Of a stretch of 64,000 nt of DNA, positions 18,151-26,011 are shown in pieces; positions within the stretch are counted from its first letter, which is position 1, and every line of letters begins with the position of its first letter. The position numbers were made by a program, and so were the translations under genes. Location: the NCBI GenBank assembly GCA_047602055.1, contig JASGIG010000001.1:4836001-4900000 (forward strand), read 5' to 3'. The notes under the pieces are model-generated. The model was given only the letters and a program-made list of their open reading frames with translations. It did no database searches and was not told the DNA's origin. Source of the stretch: JAODBQ01 sp047602055. GTDB lineage: Bacteria > Actinomycetota > Acidimicrobiia > Acidimicrobiales > Ilumatobacteraceae.

Positions 18151-18182
18151 GATAAAACGCCTGCTTGTGCAGGCGTTTTATC
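18151..18182. terminator. Perfect 14-bp stem, bidirectional terminator
   Basis: GATAAAACGCCTGC and its exact complement flank a 4-base loop (ttgt). The stem ends in A-runs on one side and T-runs on the other, so it can terminate transcription from both sides. It separates the small plus-strand frame from the LytTR gene, whose stop is 3 bases away. Confidence 0.9.
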
Positions 18183-18184
18183 AT

Positions 18185-18499
18185 TTAAAATATATTGATA
18201 CTTTGGTTGATCTGTTTGCGGTATGCACTGGCGATAGGCAGGAATTTTCCTTTTATGATCAGGCCCTTTTCCTGAAGGACATCGATCTTATTAATCGCCA
18301 CGATATACGACCGGAGAATTCGTAAGCACCGATTCGGAGGGAGTTTTATTTCCGCTTCTTTCATGGTGATATGTACGATAAATTTCTGCTGAGCTGTATA
18401 AAGCCAAACGTAGTCCCCTTCGGCTTCAACATATAATATTTCATGTAGGTCGAGGCGGCGAAGGACATAAGAATCTCTGATAAAGATGCAGTCATTCAT
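18185..18499 (-). CDS. Stand-alone LytTR DNA-binding domain protein
   Basis: 104 residues that cover just one LytTR domain: FIRDSYVLRRLDLHEILYVEAEGDYVWLYT, then FIVHITMKEAEIKLPPNRCLRILRSYIVAINKID and a C-terminal GKFLPIASAYRKQI, matching the ILYVEA.G.Y..I and F.R.HRSYIVN..KI signatures. The receiver domain usual in LytR/AlgR regulators is missing. LytTR proteins bind promoter DNA with a beta-fold. The gene lies directly upstream of the broken histidine kinase on the same strand, so this looks like a reduced regulatory pair. Its targets are unknown. Confidence 0.85.
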   Translation of the reverse strand: MNDCIFIRDSYVLRRLDLHEILYVEAEGDYVWLYTAQQKFIVHITMKEAEIKLPPNRCLRILRSYIVAINKIDVLQEKGLIIKGKFLPIASAYRKQINQSINIF

Positions 18500-18872
18500 T
18501 TATTTGGGATTTATAGACCCGCAAATGTTTGAGCGATATATCGTATTATCACCGGCATTTAACGAGTAATTCCGCTCAGTTATCGAAAATGAATCCATTT
18601 GAACCCCGGGGAAGGACAACCAAACCCAGCAAAGGTTACGACCGATTTTTCAAAGGCGCAGAAAAAGAAGGCGTAGAGAGGAAAGAACGACAGTGGGATT
18701 CTGACGAAAATCCCACTAACGAGATAGAGCACTCGTGGTTCCATGTCGAAGCTCAGGTTATTTGAATGGCCTAACCCGGACCAAAAATAATTTACCTAAA
18801 AGGCTAGGTACAATTTCGAAAATTACCTATAGATTTAGCGCTTAAGAATATATCAATTTTTAAAACTAACTT
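18500..18872. other. Intergenic region upstream of the lipoprotein gene
   Basis: This ~370-base gap contains REP-like copy 1 and, after it, an AT-rich stretch that probably holds the promoter of the 18873 gene. No gene is seen in it. Confidence 0.5.
18691..18754. repeat. REP-like element, copy 1
   Basis: This copy contains a perfect 9-bp stem AGTGGGATT / AATCCCACT around the loop CTGACGAA, followed by AACGAGA and, ~25 bases on, TGTCGAAG. The same ordered motifs (CAGTGG, TTCTGACGAAA, AACGAGA, TGG, TGTCGAAG) recur at 20367-20430 on the other side of the lipoprotein gene. The structure suggests a palindromic interspersed repeat or an element end. Confidence 0.6.
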
Positions 18873-20138
18873 ATGGCGAACTTTATCCGAGTTACGAATT
18901 CCAATCGTTTTTCTTGTCTTGTTATTTTACTTTCCATTTTAGCTTGCACCGGTTGTCAAAAAGGAATTTATCCCCCCAGAACAGATCTGGCGAGCCAGCA
19001 AACGTTAATTGTAAGGGCACAAAGTTTTTTTGAAACCTCAGTAAGGCCAGCTGTTTATTCACGTGACAGCACCGATACGACGTCCTTTAATATTATACGT
19101 GATGGCAACAAGCAGATTGATTGGAAAAAAGCTTACGTCGTACGTCTCTCCAGCAGAAACGCAGTGGTTGTACCCATTCACTTTTCGAATAAACTATCAG
19201 CCAATATTTCTATGTTGGACAGCACAAGCAGGGTCCCCTTGAACAACCTGATGAAGTTGTTGATATATGAGGATGTGGCTCATAAATATCACGCAGAAGT
19301 TATTAGCGCTATACCTGACAAAAAATTCTTATATAATTCCAAGGGCTCTTTTACCGGCGTTATCCATGTGTCTGATTGGAATGGGGTGTTTATTCGAGGC
19401 TACCAGTTTACGGATAGCGCTATTCTGCCAGTCGAATTGTCAGCATCCAGAGATCGCGTGATCCCAACCTTGCTTGAACCTGGCAGTCCAAGCAACACGA
19501 CTATTACCTATTGTAATTCGATCAATTGGTATTCTTGTACCGGAACAGCTGACGATCCATATCAGTTTTGCACGTATTTGTTTACCCAGGATCTTGGCTG
19601 CACAACCGTGTCTGTTTCAACAGATCAAGGCGCCAGTGGTAGCACGCCTTACCAAATTAATGAGACTGAGTATGGAGTTGTGGCATCAAGCGGCAGTTCA
19701 ACTAATTCGACCTGGTCACAACAGACAAACCTTGCAAAGATATGCGGCACCTATAAGTTTACGTCTGTAAGTAACGCCTGGTATTGCGAGTTTACGAATA
19801 TCAGCTTCTCGTTTGTTGGCACCGGGTCAAATTCCGGGAGTGTATTGACTTACCTCAATTTGAACCCCTGTTTTTCATTCCCAAAGTCATTGTGTCCTAC
19901 TGCGGTGCAAGCTAGTACTGCATTAAATGCGGCGTGGAACCAGGCATTAGATCAAGTAACCCTCGATGCCAATGACAAAAATGTTATTGGAGATTTAACT
20001 GTTCGTCAGAATATGGCTAAATATGTACAAAAGTATTTTGATAAATTTTTCCCTGGCGCCACCTACAATTGGCAAGGATGTTCCGGGAATATTGTGGTCA
20101 ACAAGCCGGACTATTGTACACTTGACGATCTTTTGTAA
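18873..20138 (+). CDS. Lipoprotein of unknown function
   Basis: 421 residues. The N-terminus has two candidate lipidation sites, Cys25 (ILAC) and Cys28 (CTGC). The next ~170 residues describe a mixed domain (FFETSVRPAVYSRDS, FIRGYQFTDSAILPVELS); a Ser/Thr/Cys-rich C-terminal part with about ten Cys (WYSCTGTADDPYQFCTYLF, DLGCTTVSV, ICGTYKF, NAWYCEF) may form disulfides outside the cell. It has no recognised catalytic motif. It stands alone between two REP-like repeats in an accessory patch, so lateral acquisition is possible. A secreted or surface role is inferred only from the signal sequence. Confidence 0.8.
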   Translation: MANFIRVTNSNRFSCLVILLSILACTGCQKGIYPPRTDLASQQTLIVRAQSFFETSVRPAVYSRDSTDTTSFNIIRDGNKQIDWKKAYVVRLSSRNAVVVPIHFSNKLSANISMLDSTSRVPLNNLMKLLIYEDVAHKYHAEVISAIPDKKFLYNSKGSFTGVIHVSDWNGVFIRGYQFTDSAILPVELSASRDRVIPTLLEPGSPSNTTITYCNSINWYSCTGTADDPYQFCTYLFTQDLGCTTVSVSTDQGASGSTPYQINETEYGVVASSGSSTNSTWSQQTNLAKICGTYKFTSVSNAWYCEFTNISFSFVGTGSNSGSVLTYLNLNPCFSFPKSLCPTAVQASTALNAAWNQALDQVTLDANDKNVIGDLTVRQNMAKYVQKYFDKFFPGATYNWQGCSGNIVVNKPDYCTLDDLL

Positions 20139-20733
20139 AGTCGGTCTATACAAGAAGATGCCGTTAATAAAACAATGGGAGGTGTGTCAACAAATTGAGG
20201 GCTCATCTCCCATTTCGAATCCAGTACGAACCACCATGCAGGTTTTTTATTTCATTTCACCTATACACTAATTTACTGTGGGATATCCGAGAGAGGCCCG
20301 TACGACGCACCATGATACGAACGGGGCGGAGCAAGTTATGTAGGTCCGGTGAATTTCTGTGAACACCAGTGGTGTTCTGACGAAACTCCTGTGAACGAGA
20401 GAATGCCCCGCTGGTGCTCTGTCGAAGTTCTGCGCCGAGAGGCGCATGCCAGCTGCGAACTACGAGGATACGACCTGGCGGCAGGCGGGATACTCCCCGG
20501 CCACCTGCAAGAAAACAAGAATATTAACAATTTGCCAAATACGACATATCTGATTTTACCAAACCGAAAAGGTGGTATTCAAATCAACAAAGTAATTCTG
20601 TGGATGCAAAAGATCAACCGAATGTCCTATCCAGGCAGGGGTATTGATTTTCATGCATACGAAACGCTCATATACCCAATCTGTAAATAATGGAGAATTA
20701 GCGCTATATTCGTAGCCCTGATAAATAAAGCAT
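20139..20733. other. Intergenic region with REP-like copy 2
   Basis: About 600 bases between the lipoprotein gene and a small gene. AATGGGAG at ~20173 can pair with CTCCCATT at ~20208 over a long loop and may be a weak terminator. The REP-like element sits at 20367-20430. Nothing else coding is seen. Confidence 0.5.
20367..20430. repeat. REP-like element, copy 2
   Basis: CAGTGGTGTTCTGACGAAA, AACGAGAG and CTGGTGCTCTGTCGAAG follow in the same order and spacing as in copy 1 (18691-18754). Within this copy the two halves are themselves similar (CAGTGGTGTTCTGACGAA and CGCTGGTGCTCTGTCGAA). The stem seen in copy 1 is imperfect here. Confidence 0.6.
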
Positions 20734-20973
20734 ATGGCCATGGGCGGTTCTAAAGAAATAGTTACAATTTCGGTACCCAAAGGAGACCTGGACAACGACT
20801 ACACATTTTTCGAGGATGGTAAAATCCGTCACAATTACGACCAGAGCGCCTATAAATTAGGGCTTGAAGCCTGGATCTCTCCCAGGAATATTCCGGATAG
20901 CGACAAGGAGAAGATCCTCAAAGCCTGTCCGCTGACGTTTAAGATAAAAATCACCGCTATTTTGAAGAAATAG
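20734..20973 (+). CDS. Small hypothetical protein
   Basis: 79 residues. The sequence is soluble and charged, with KEIVTISVPKGDLDNDYTFFEDGKIRHNYDQSAYK and a helical C-terminus DSDKEKILKACPLTFKIKI. It resembles short conserved hypotheticals of Bacteroidota by composition, but I cannot name a family. It ends 3 bases before the convergent ABC permease gene. The start could be Met1 or Met3; no ribosome site helps to choose. Confidence 0.6.
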   Translation: MAMGGSKEIVTISVPKGDLDNDYTFFEDGKIRHNYDQSAYKLGLEAWISPRNIPDSDKEKILKACPLTFKIKITAILKK

Positions 20974-20976
20974 CTG

Positions 20977-23418
20977 TCACTCGGTTTTCAATTGCCGGAC
21001 GACATTGACAAAGGCGGTACGAAACGCATGGTAACTTACTGTCAACAGTGTAATGCCCAGGCAGCTGAGCCCGGTAATCAGCCAGATCGACCAATCGGGT
21101 TTCGTACGATAAGCAAAGCCCAGTAACCACTGGTGACTAATCGACCACGATATGGGCGTCGCTATTACAAATGCCAGCGCCACCAGAAACAAATACTCCG
21201 CAGATAGCAAAGAGAAAAGAGATAGCACCGAGGCGCCAAGTACCTTGCGAATACCCATTTCCTTCATCCGCCGCCTGGCAGAAAAAGCAGCAAGCCCCAC
21301 AAGCCCCAGGGCTGAAATGGCTATGACGAGTACAGCCAGGCTCAGCGCTATTATGCCTGTACGGTCTTCGTTTTCATAATGACGATCGAATGTCTCCCGG
21401 ACTGGCAGCCACGTAAAGCTGTTACCTGGGTAGTATTTTTCATAGATGCGTTTTACAATATCCATTTTCCCCGCCAGGGCGGTCCCGTCTGTTTGTATCG
21501 TATAGCAGGAATTGTTATGCTGAGGGACAAAAAGAATCGGTTCGATTGGTGTTTTCAGCGAGCTATGATGATAGTCTCTCACAACACCGGCAATGGTGTA
21601 GTTTTTGTTCCAGTGGACGGCATGACCTATGCAATCAGCAGGATCGTAACCCAGCAACCGGGCAGCTTTCTCATTAACGATCAGCCGATCTCCTTTATAC
21701 CCCAGATTTGCATCCTCTAACGAAAAGTCATTGCCGTACAATACCGGAATGCCATAAGTGCTGAAATAATGCTCATCGACTTCGGAAATGGAATATTCGG
21801 TCCTGTCATCGCCGGGGTGTGACGCCATTCCGGTAATACCATCCGATGAATAATTGTGCCCGGAACCCATGCCTGGCGCGCTGCCGGAAGTGCAGAAAGA
21901 AGCTACGAATGGCAAGGCCCTGATATCGTTTTTAAACCCGGCCGACCTGGATCGAAAGGCAGAATCCCTTAACGCAGGCCCTTCAATAACGACCAGGCGA
22001 TCGATCTGCATACCGAGGTCATGCTTTTTCATAAACCGGATTTGTTTAAAGCCCACGAGGGTAACAGCGATGAATACGCAGGAAATGGTTAGCTGAAAAG
22101 CGACCAACCCTTTTCGCATCAGGCCATGTCCCGTATTTTGCGGGGTGCTGAAACGGATTGCAGTAACAGGCTGCAGCCGCGACAACAAGCCTCCCGTGTA
22201 TGCACCACCGGCAAGCGTGCCGGTGCCCAGCACCAAAAAGATGATCAGCCAGCTGTCCCAATCTGCGAGGTAATGCAGGGATAGCGGTTTTTGTGCAATG
22301 TAATTCAAGAGCCCCTGAACCATTTGTGCCAGAAAAAGGGCGGCGATCAGGGCTGACAGGTTCAACAATACTCCTTCTGCAACGGCACGGGCAATAATAT
22401 GCCACCGGCTGCTGCCCGTTACCTTATGAATGCCAATTTCGCGGGACCGGGTCAGCGAATCCGCCGTCGTAAAATTGATATAGTTTACCCATGCAATCAA
22501 CAGCACAAGAATGCTTAAGGAAAATACGATAACGGTTAATCCATAGGAAGCCCAGGTCGGGTTATTGTCCTTCAATCCTTGCCCCAAATGTATTTCACGC
22601 AATGGCTGAAGCGAGACATGCCCCTTTTTTCTGGCGTAAAGGGGGTCATTTTCTTTCCAGATCTGCGTAGCCTGTGCCGCAACAGCAGATTGATCGGCTG
22701 CCGAGTCCAGCCAACAATAAGTAGTATAACCGTCATTGTCCCAGGTGGTCAATGCAGCCCAATCGGAACCTTCCGTATAGCGTGGATCCTCCAATGTCTT
22801 AGCAGGCAGGAGGTAATCGAATCGTATGTCGCTTTGGTCCGGGACATTTGCAGCTACACCGGTCACCGTCAAAGACAAATCCCCAAACTGATTGTGCAGC
22901 CGGATGATTTTTCCTATCGCCTGCTCATGCCCGAATAGGCGGTCTGCGGCAGCCGCGGTAATCACCACCGTCCGCATTTCATCGAGGCGGTTAGTGCCAG
23001 CCAGCAAAGGAAAGTGGAAGGCGTCCAGGAAAGAGGCATCGACAAACACACAACCGTTTTCCCGAAACGACCTGAGCGGCTGGCTGCCAGGCGGTTGATA
23101 AGCCACTATCGCACCATCATTGAAGCTATCCCCAAAACGGATGGCGCGACGCACTCCGGGGATAAGCCGTTCCATGAGCGGAGCAAGCGCCGGGAATGAA
23201 GCGGCAGTCTTACCTTCCGGTGTTTCAATCACCACGCGGTATAGTTGCGCACCGTTTGGATGAAAAGCATTAAAACCCTGCTCAAACCGGTAATACTCTA
23301 GTCCCAGAAAAAAAATGGTAATTCCGATTGCCAATCCGGCAATATTCAATGCAGAAAATAGCCGTTTACGCCTCAGGCTCCGAAAAGCAGATCTCACATA
23401 AAAGGAAAGCATAAGCAA
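20977..23418 (-). CDS. ABC transporter permease of the MacB/FtsX type
   Basis: 813 residues with the two-half layout common in Bacteroidota: a first TM at about 21-41 (LFSALNIAGLAIGITIFFLGLEYY), a MacB-type periplasmic domain, three TMs from about 290 to 410 (FSLSILVLLIAWVNYINFTTADSLTRSREIGIHKVTGSS), a second TM/periplasmic unit starting with KGLVAFQLTISCVFIAVTLVG, and a final trio containing ARRRMKEMGIRKVLGAS, the signature coupling loop. These permeases drive mechanotransmission or peptide/macrolide export with a separate ATPase. No ATPase gene is adjacent, so the partner is encoded elsewhere. The gene is transcribed away from the downstream response regulator; the substrate is unknown. Confidence 0.92.
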   Translation of the reverse strand: MLMLSFYVRSAFRSLRRKRLFSALNIAGLAIGITIFFLGLEYYRFEQGFNAFHPNGAQLYRVVIETPEGKTAASFPALAPLMERLIPGVRRAIRFGDSFNDGAIVAYQPPGSQPLRSFRENGCVFVDASFLDAFHFPLLAGTNRLDEMRTVVITAAAADRLFGHEQAIGKIIRLHNQFGDLSLTVTGVAANVPDQSDIRFDYLLPAKTLEDPRYTEGSDWAALTTWDNDGYTTYCWLDSAADQSAVAAQATQIWKENDPLYARKKGHVSLQPLREIHLGQGLKDNNPTWASYGLTVIVFSLSILVLLIAWVNYINFTTADSLTRSREIGIHKVTGSSRWHIIARAVAEGVLLNLSALIAALFLAQMVQGLLNYIAQKPLSLHYLADWDSWLIIFLVLGTGTLAGGAYTGGLLSRLQPVTAIRFSTPQNTGHGLMRKGLVAFQLTISCVFIAVTLVGFKQIRFMKKHDLGMQIDRLVVIEGPALRDSAFRSRSAGFKNDIRALPFVASFCTSGSAPGMGSGHNYSSDGITGMASHPGDDRTEYSISEVDEHYFSTYGIPVLYGNDFSLEDANLGYKGDRLIVNEKAARLLGYDPADCIGHAVHWNKNYTIAGVVRDYHHSSLKTPIEPILFVPQHNNSCYTIQTDGTALAGKMDIVKRIYEKYYPGNSFTWLPVRETFDRHYENEDRTGIIALSLAVLVIAISALGLVGLAAFSARRRMKEMGIRKVLGASVLSLFSLLSAEYLFLVALAFVIATPISWSISHQWLLGFAYRTKPDWSIWLITGLSCLGITLLTVSYHAFRTAFVNVVRQLKTE

Positions 23419-23507
23419 TGGTGTTGATACTCACAGAAACAAATGCGATGCCATCCCTAAAGGTTTCTGATTTCGAAGGAGTTAAGTCTTCTGTCAGCCA
23501 GGCAGGC

Positions 23508-23523
23508 TGTCCGTATACGGACA
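23508..23523. promoter_or_regulatory. Perfect 16-bp palindrome between divergent genes
   Basis: TGTCCGTATACGGACA lies 90 bases upstream of the ABC permease start and ~290 bases upstream of the response regulator start. A perfect palindrome of this size in a divergent intergenic region fits a dimeric regulator site. No regulator can be named. Confidence 0.45.
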
Positions 23524-23813
23524 ACCGATGACCGGCTGCGGTCTATTCATGCGGGCAACTCCAAAGCTTGACATCGATTGAATCCTTTGATTTACCAAAT
23601 GGGAAGCCCTTAGCAGACGCCGAAGGTTTTGCATAAATTCCGGAGAATATGTAAATCCGCCGCGGTTTCTGACATAGTCGGAAGGTCTTGCGAACTCCGC
23701 TACAGGAAAATTAGGATCACCAGGTCTTATAAGGGTTCTTGCATAACGTGTAACAGGCCTTGCAGGGCAAAAGAGGTTCCGAGGGGCTTTTTTTAGTATT
23801 TTTAGGCCCACCC

Positions 23814-24491
23814 ATGAATATTTTACTAGTAGAAGACGAACCTAAGGTAGCCGACTTCATCCGAAAGGGGTTGCAGGAGCAGCTCAACCATGTTGAGGTG
23901 GCTTATGATGGCGTACTGGGAGAAAGGCTTGCGCTGGAAAATGAATTCGACCTGATTATCCTCGACGTAATACTACCGGGCATCAATGGTGTTGAACTGT
24001 GCAGGCGGATCCGCGGCTTCAAAGTTGACGTCCCTATTTTAATGCTCACGGCGCTGGGCGCTACCAGGGATAAGGTGACAGGTTTGGAAGCCGGCGCCGA
24101 TGACTATCTTGTAAAACCCTTTCATTTTGAGGAGCTCCTCGCCCGCGTAAAAGCGCTGGGGCGCAGAAGGCTGCTGGTGTCTCCGGGCGTGGTCTATCAG
24201 ATCGCCGATCTGGAGGTCGACGGCTATAAAAAGACGGTACGCCGGTCAGGGAAAGAAATCCTTCTGACCGCAAAGGAATTTGCCTTGCTGGAATTGCTGA
24301 TTGCCAACAAAAACCGGGTATTATCCCGGACCCATATTGCGGAAACGGTATGGGGCCTGAATTACGATCGGGGCACCAATCTGATCGATGTATATATCAA
24401 TTATCTTCGGTCAAAGATTGACAAGGGGTTTAGCCCCACGCTGATTCATACCGTCATTGGTATGGGCTACGTATTAAAAGACAATTCATGA
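23814..24491 (+). CDS. OmpR/PhoB-family response regulator
   Basis: 225 residues from ATG 23814; an in-frame extension to 23760 would add 18 residues before the canonical MNILLVEDE start and is not favoured. The receiver has the acidic pair E7/D8, phosphoacceptor Asp51 (LIILDVILPG), Thr in MLTALGA and Lys in VKPFHF. The C-terminal winged helix has LLTAKEFALLELLIANKNRVLSR and DVYINYLRSKID. It overlaps the sensor kinase by 4 bases (ATGA) and precedes a metal-efflux operon, the CusR/CzcR arrangement. PhoB/OmpR-type regulators bind 11-bp direct repeats, and an array of exactly that period lies between the kinase and the efflux genes. Confidence 0.95.
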   Translation: MNILLVEDEPKVADFIRKGLQEQLNHVEVAYDGVLGERLALENEFDLIILDVILPGINGVELCRRIRGFKVDVPILMLTALGATRDKVTGLEAGADDYLVKPFHFEELLARVKALGRRRLLVSPGVVYQIADLEVDGYKKTVRRSGKEILLTAKEFALLELLIANKNRVLSRTHIAETVWGLNYDRGTNLIDVYINYLRSKIDKGFSPTLIHTVIGMGYVLKDNS

Positions 24492-25837
24492 AAATCCGGG
24501 ACCGTCTTTCCCTGCAATTTACATTGGTATCGGCAGCCCTGCTTTTCGTTGTGCTGGCAGCCATCTATGTCCTGAGCTGGCATAATCGTCAACAGGATTT
24601 TTATGGTCACCTGCTGGACCGGGCCATCACGAATGCGGAGATCTTTCTGGCTGAAGACAATCTTTCTGCGGAAAAATTCCGTGATGTCCAGAAAAAATAC
24701 CCCTTGTCTCTCCCCGATGAAATCATCCGCATTTATAATGACGAAGACAATGCGATGTTCATCAAAGACAGCACCTTTCACTACACCCGTACCGACATCG
24801 ATCACGTACGCAAGGAGCGGTATATAGAATATTCACGGGACGACAGACAGACCGTCGGGATTTATTACATCGACAATTCCGGCAATTATGTGATCCTCGC
24901 ATCTGCCATAGACAAAGAAGGCTTTGAAAAGCAGCGCCAGCTGCTATGGATCATGGTCGTGAGCTTCCTCATCTCTGCGGGTATTTTGTTCTTTGCCGGC
25001 CGTGTTTTTGCCCGTATTGCGCTCTCCCCCATCAAAAAGGTCATCAAAGATGTCAGGATCATCCGGTCGTCCAGTCTCAACAAACGGCTGGACATCAAGG
25101 ACAGCAAGGACGAGATCAATGAACTGGCCATCACCTTCAACAACCTGCTGGAACACCTCGAGCAATCCTTCGAAGCGCAAAGCTCTTTTGTAGCACACGC
25201 TTCCCACGAGCTGCGTACGCCTATCACGTCGATAGTCGGGGATGTGGAAGTAACCCTTTCGCAACAGCGTACCAATGAAGAGTATCAGAAAACCCTCCAG
25301 GGAGTGCTCACGGAGACGGAGAAGCTGAATGACCTCATCAATAATCTATTCGAGCTGGCGCAGACCAATATAGATATTACCGAATTCCGGGATCTCCAGC
25401 TGGACGAGCTGGCCTGGCAGCTCAAGGACGAGTGGAGCAATCGCCTGCCGGACAGTCAAATCGATATTCAATACCATCTTCCCGAGGACGTACGCAAATT
25501 CACTATCCAGGGAAATCACTATCTGCTTTTTATTGGCATCAGTAATATTCTCAAGAACGCCATAAAATTTTCCAACAACCGTACCGTATTCCTCCAGGTC
25601 TACCTGCAAAACAACACACCTGTCATCAGTATCCGCGACACGGGCATAGGCATAGCCAAAGAGGATCAACAAAAAATCTTTCAGCCATTCTTCAGAGGCG
25701 CCAATACGTTTGGCTATACCGGGTATGGCGTCGGTCTTTCTCTGGCCGACAAGATTCTGCGTCTGCACAATGTGCGTGTCGTCATCATCTCTGAGCCTGG
25801 CCAGGGCTCCGAATTTCAGCTGCTGTTCACCAATTAA
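24488..25837 (+). CDS. Sensor histidine kinase of the CusS/CzcS type
   Basis: 449 residues. TM1 lies at about 11-30 (FTLVSAALLFVVLAAIYVLSW) and TM2 at about 155-175 (LLWIMVVSFLISAGILFFAGRVF), enclosing a ~120-residue periplasmic sensor domain. A HAMP segment (IALSPIKKVIKDVRIIRSS) leads to the HisKA box SSFVAHASHELRTPITSI with the phosphorylated His at about residue 240, then an HATPase domain with N box NILKNAIKFS, G1 DTGIGIAKEDQ and G2 GYGVGLSLADKI. The gene is intact. Its context with a response regulator and RND metal efflux genes suggests that it senses a metal ion in the periplasm. Confidence 0.95.
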   Translation: MKIRDRLSLQFTLVSAALLFVVLAAIYVLSWHNRQQDFYGHLLDRAITNAEIFLAEDNLSAEKFRDVQKKYPLSLPDEIIRIYNDEDNAMFIKDSTFHYTRTDIDHVRKERYIEYSRDDRQTVGIYYIDNSGNYVILASAIDKEGFEKQRQLLWIMVVSFLISAGILFFAGRVFARIALSPIKKVIKDVRIIRSSSLNKRLDIKDSKDEINELAITFNNLLEHLEQSFEAQSSFVAHASHELRTPITSIVGDVEVTLSQQRTNEEYQKTLQGVLTETEKLNDLINNLFELAQTNIDITEFRDLQLDELAWQLKDEWSNRLPDSQIDIQYHLPEDVRKFTIQGNHYLLFIGISNILKNAIKFSNNRTVFLQVYLQNNTPVISIRDTGIGIAKEDQQKIFQPFFRGANTFGYTGYGVGLSLADKILRLHNVRVVIISEPGQGSEFQLLFTN

Positions 25838-25859
25838 CTTCCCTTCCTGTCGCCCATTT

Positions 25860-26001
25860 GTTAAGCGCCGGTTAAGCAAAAACAAGCACAAGCCATCATC
25901 ACACTTTGGCTATCAAAAACTTAAGCCGACATTAGAAAGGCTTAATGTCGCCCTAATTCGTGCTTAATGTCCAGCTAATACCGGCCTAATGCACACTTAA
26001 T
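25860..26001 (+). promoter_or_regulatory. Operator array of 11-bp direct repeats before the efflux operon
   Basis: Six hexamers of the form (C/G)(C/T)TAAT start at 25941, 25952, 25963, 25974, 25985 and 25996, exactly 11 bases apart. Two GTTAAG copies at 25860 and 25871 are also 11 apart, with CTTAAG at 25920 and CATTAG at 25930 between the two groups. The 11-bp period equals one helical turn and is the known spacing of PhoB/OmpR-type boxes. The array lies between the response-regulator/kinase genes and the efflux genes, so it is probably the binding site of that regulator. The last hexamer ends 10 bases before the tolC-like start codon. Confidence 0.75.
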
Positions 26002-26011
26002 AGTTTCGGGC

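Noticed and set aside
20173..20215. AATGGGAG / CTCCCATT as terminator of the lipoprotein gene
   Set aside because: The loop is about 25 bases and no T-run follows closely, so it is only mentioned in the gap description.
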